From Rickettsia endosymbiont of Diachasma alloeum (lineage in GTDB: Bacteria; Pseudomonadota; Alphaproteobacteria; Rickettsiales; Rickettsiaceae), in contig DYDT01000048.1 in assembly GCA_020404485.1 (NCBI GenBank), positions 1-8,210 of the forward strand: a stretch of 8,210 nucleotides of DNA, read 5' to 3'. Positions 6,569 to 8,210 of the stretch are shown one piece after another (position 1 is the stretch's first letter; every line of letters begins with the position of its first letter). Made by a program: the position numbers and the translations under genes. The notes beneath the pieces were generated by a model. The model saw only the letters and a list, made by a program, of their open reading frames with translations, made no database searches and was not told where the DNA came from.

Positions 6569-7918
6569 CTATTTACGTTCTGCTGGGCTTTTCATCATCT
6601 CAAAGAACTCATTATTAGTTTTAGTATGTTCTAACTTTTTAAGCAAGAATTCTATTGCTTCACTGCTACCCATTGGGTCGATGATGCGGCGAAGAACCCA
6701 CATTTTATTTAGTACTATTTTATCAACTAATAAATCTTCTTTTCTAGTTCCTGATCTAGTTATATCAATAGCTGGGTAAATACGTTTATCAGCAATCTTA
6801 CGATCTAACACTATCTCAGAGTTACCTGTACCTTTAAACTCCTCGAAAATCACTTCATCCATACGTGAACCTGTTTCAATTAGAGCCGTACCGATTATAG
6901 TAAGTGAACCACCATTCTCAATATTTCTTGCAGCACCAAAAAATCTTTTTGGACGCTGAAGTGCGTTAGCATCAACACCACCAGTTAATACCTTACCAGA
7001 TGATGGAACTACAGTATTATAAGCACGAGCAAGACGTGTTATTGCATCAACTAAAATTACTACATCTTTCTTATGTTCTACTAAACGCTTTGCTTTCTCA
7101 ATCACCATTTCCGCAAGCTGTACGTGCCTACTTGCTGGCTCATCGAAAGTAGAGCTCACAACCTCACCACGCACGGAACGTTGCATATCGGTCACTTCTT
7201 CCGGTCTTTCATCTATTAACAGCACTATTAAAAATACTTCTGGATTATTGGTGGTAATAGCATGGGCGATATTTTGTAATAACACAGTTTTACCAGTACG
7301 AGGAGGTGCAACTATTAAAGCACGCTGACCTTTACCCATTGGAGCAACTAGTTCAATAACACGTGTACTAAAATCTTTGCTGTTATCTTCAAGCTCTAAG
7401 CCCAATTTTTCATCAGGATATAAAGGGGTTAAATTATCAAAATTGACGCGGTGATAAGCCGTAGAAGGATCTTCAAAATTTACTTTATTTACCTTAAGTA
7501 GAGCAAAATAACGCTCTCCCTCTTTTGGAGCTCTTATTCGCCCTTCCACAGTATCACCAGTACGAAGACCAAAGCGACGAATCTGACTTGGAGAAATATA
7601 AATATCATCAGGTCCTGCTAAATAGTTTACTTCCGGAGAACGCAAAAAGCCAAACCCGTCAGGCAAAACTTCAAGTACTCCCTCGCCTACTATTGAACCA
7701 CCCTGCTCTACAGATTTCTTTAAAATTGCAAAAACTAATTCTTGTTTACGCAAAGAACTAACATTTTCAATTTTTAGTTCTTCTGCTTGAGCTTGCAATT
7801 CTTCAGGCAATTTTCGTTTTAATTCTTTTAAATTAATTATATTGCCGTTTTCTGCATAATGATTATTAAATTCAGGATTATTTAGTTGTTCTGGGGATTC
7901 TTTATTAGTTATACTCAT
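6569..7918 (-). CDS. rho: Transcription termination factor Rho
   Basis: Rho is a homohexameric RNA-dependent ATPase and helicase that terminates untranslated transcripts. The 449-residue protein has the N-terminal helical Rho_N region (about 29-72), a cold-shock-type RNA-binding domain starting [14 protein letters not shown] (81-94), and a RecA-like ATPase core. In the core the Walker A motif is APPRTGKT (204-211), Walker B is [10 protein letters not shown] (286-295), the Q-loop is [11 protein letters not shown] (310-320), and the C-terminal core contains EEFKGTGN (359-366). It is about 30 residues longer than E. coli Rho, mainly at a polar, asparagine-rich N-terminus. The Walker A reads RT where E. 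coli has KA. The ATG at 7916-7918 is the first in frame and gives the expected Rho_N start. It is the first gene of the minus-strand series here and is preceded by a candidate promoter. Confidence 0.97.
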   Translation of the reverse strand: MSITNKESPEQLNNPEFNNHYAENGNIINLKELKRKLPEELQAQAEELKIENVSSLRKQELVFAILKKSVEQGGSIVGEGVLEVLPDGFGFLRSPEVNYLAGPDDIYISPSQIRRFGLRTGDTVEGRIRAPKEGERYFALLKVNKVNFEDPSTAYHRVNFDNLTPLYPDEKLGLELEDNSKDFSTRVIELVAPMGKGQRALIVAPPRTGKTVLLQNIAHAITTNNPEVFLIVLLIDERPEEVTDMQRSVRGEVVSSTFDEPASRHVQLAEMVIEKAKRLVEHKKDVVILVDAITRLARAYNTVVPSSGKVLTGGVDANALQRPKRFFGAARNIENGGSLTIIGTALIETGSRMDEVIFEEFKGTGNSEIVLDRKIADKRIYPAIDITRSGTRKEDLLVDKIVLNKMWVLRRIIDPMGSSEAIEFLLKKLEHTKTNNEFFEMMKSPAERK

Positions 7919-7935
7919 TATTTTTATTATAATAG

Positions 7936-7964
7936 ATTATAGTTGACATGAATGAAAAATTTAA
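7936..7964 (-). promoter_or_regulatory. Candidate rho promoter
   Basis: On the minus strand a perfect TATAAT (7941-7936) lies 17 bp from TTAAAT (7964-7959, 3 of 6 matches to the -35 consensus), upstream of the rho ATG. A second TATAAT (7931-7926) is too close to the start codon for a normal leader. No Shine-Dalgarno is evident. The gap between the rho start and the IS end is 89 bp, so the promoter must be in this stretch, in the IS, or beyond it. In AT-rich DNA the match is suggestive only. Confidence 0.35.
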
Positions 7965-8007
7965 TTCCTTAAATGTAGAGGAAATATTACGTTTGTTTTA
8001 AATTAGG

Positions 8008-8210
8008 ACTCAACCACTACCGGCTGAGAGCCGGTAGGTTGATGGTAGGCACTGGAAGTGCCTTAGAATTTCAGCTAAAGCTTATTCCAATCTAATGTTA
8101 GAAATAGCAGTTGGTTTATGAGCTTCTGTATGTTATTTATATACTCATTAATTACTTCATCTGTAATATGACCACTTGTTGTACTAAAATAACCTCTTCC
8201 CCAAAAATGC
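8008..8210 (-). mobile_element. IS200/IS605-type element, right (3') end, right copy
   Basis: Positions 8008-8122 are the inverted copy of 1-115, with one mismatch. The element continues past the window edge. From the boundary at 8008 the terminus holds the CTACCGGCT/AGCCGGTAG hairpin (8017-8037) and the GGCACT/AGTGCC hairpin (8048-8062), then the transposase stop codon. It lies 89 bp upstream of rho. The two copies point their 3' ends at each other across the 7.9-kb chromosomal segment. Confidence 0.85.
8075..8210 (-). CDS. tnpA: IS200/IS605-type transposase TnpA, C-terminal part (partial)
   Basis: The minus strand encodes the last 44 residues of a transposase, beginning HFWGRGYFSTTSGHITDEVI and ending LTLDWNKL before a TAG at 8077-8075. 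The WGRGYF...I..EYI..IQ pattern is the conserved C-terminal block of IS200/IS605 TnpA. The tyrosine in EYINNIQ is at the position of the catalytic Y1 residue that forms the covalent 5'-phosphotyrosine link. The HUH motif and N-terminus lie beyond the window, so completeness cannot be judged. No tnpB-like accessory gene is visible. The last 15 residues equal those encoded at 1-48. Confidence 0.85.
   Translation of the reverse strand, partial: HFWGRGYFSTTSGHITDEVINEYINNIQKLINQLLFLTLDWNKL

Noticed and set aside
6332..6779. Two overlapping plus-strand open frames with 'RHCEE'-type peptides
   Set aside because: They are translations of the CGTCATTGCGAG repeat and the antisense of sppA and rho ends. 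Such peptides are a well-known source of false genes in Rickettsia; there is no start signal or family match.
7525..7761. Plus-strand open frame of 78 codons
   Set aside because: It is antisense to the N-terminal RNA-binding region of rho.
7943..7948. Perfect TTGACA on the plus strand upstream of rho
   Set aside because: It has no suitable -10 and would only transcribe towards the antisense side of the IS end.
1..8210. Composite transposon carrying the gene block
   Set aside because: IS200/IS605 elements move as single-stranded circles and do not normally mobilise material between inverted copies. The cargo is core housekeeping genes in ordinary rickettsial style.

Overview
The window looks like a Rickettsia chromosome segment. 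It is very AT-rich, its proteins are rickettsial or alphaproteobacterial in character, and the spaces between genes are filled with small palindromic repeats of the kind known from Rickettsia. These include the 'CGTCATTGCGAG' repeat and RPE-like elements carrying an 'ACGTGAGCA' core. The species cannot be fixed from this sequence alone. The IS copies and the decayed gene suggest a lineage with active or recent IS expansion.

All chromosomal genes lie on the minus strand. In transcription order (right to left) they are rho (transcription termination factor), sppA (membrane signal peptide peptidase), a truncated ihfB remnant (IHF-beta/HU family), an unrecognised small ORF whose first codons lie in a palindromic repeat, nrdA and nrdB (both subunits of class Ia ribonucleotide reductase), and fni (type 2 isopentenyl-diphosphate isomerase). 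The sppA-ihfB order is an old alphaproteobacterial neighbourhood, which supports the identity of the remnant. nrdA and nrdB are a functional pair supplying deoxyribonucleotides. fni interconverts IPP and DMAPP. rho and sppA are housekeeping genes with no evident link to the others beyond direction.

Both edges carry the 3' end of the same IS200/IS605-type element in inverted orientation: positions 1-115 (plus strand) and 8008-8122 with the rest of the transposase tail to 8210 (minus strand). The two 115-bp ends differ by a single base, so the chromosomal segment 116-8007 sits between two near-identical convergent IS ends. A third sequence related to the IS terminus, a perfect 39-nt palindrome without any transposase, sits at 5432-5470, exactly where the N-terminal half of ihfB has been lost.

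The intergenic stretches hold: an imperfect hairpin repeat after fni (about 142-228), a nested palindrome complex between nrdB and fni (1281-1533), a repeat after nrdA (2605-2690), an RPE-like element next to the ihfB remnant (5140-5263), and a partly duplicated 'CGTCATTGCGAG' repeat between rho and sppA (6431-6560). No tRNA, rRNA or CRISPR array was seen. I find no convincing new multi-gene system. The most interesting signals are the IS/palindrome/ihfB junction and the nested repeats.
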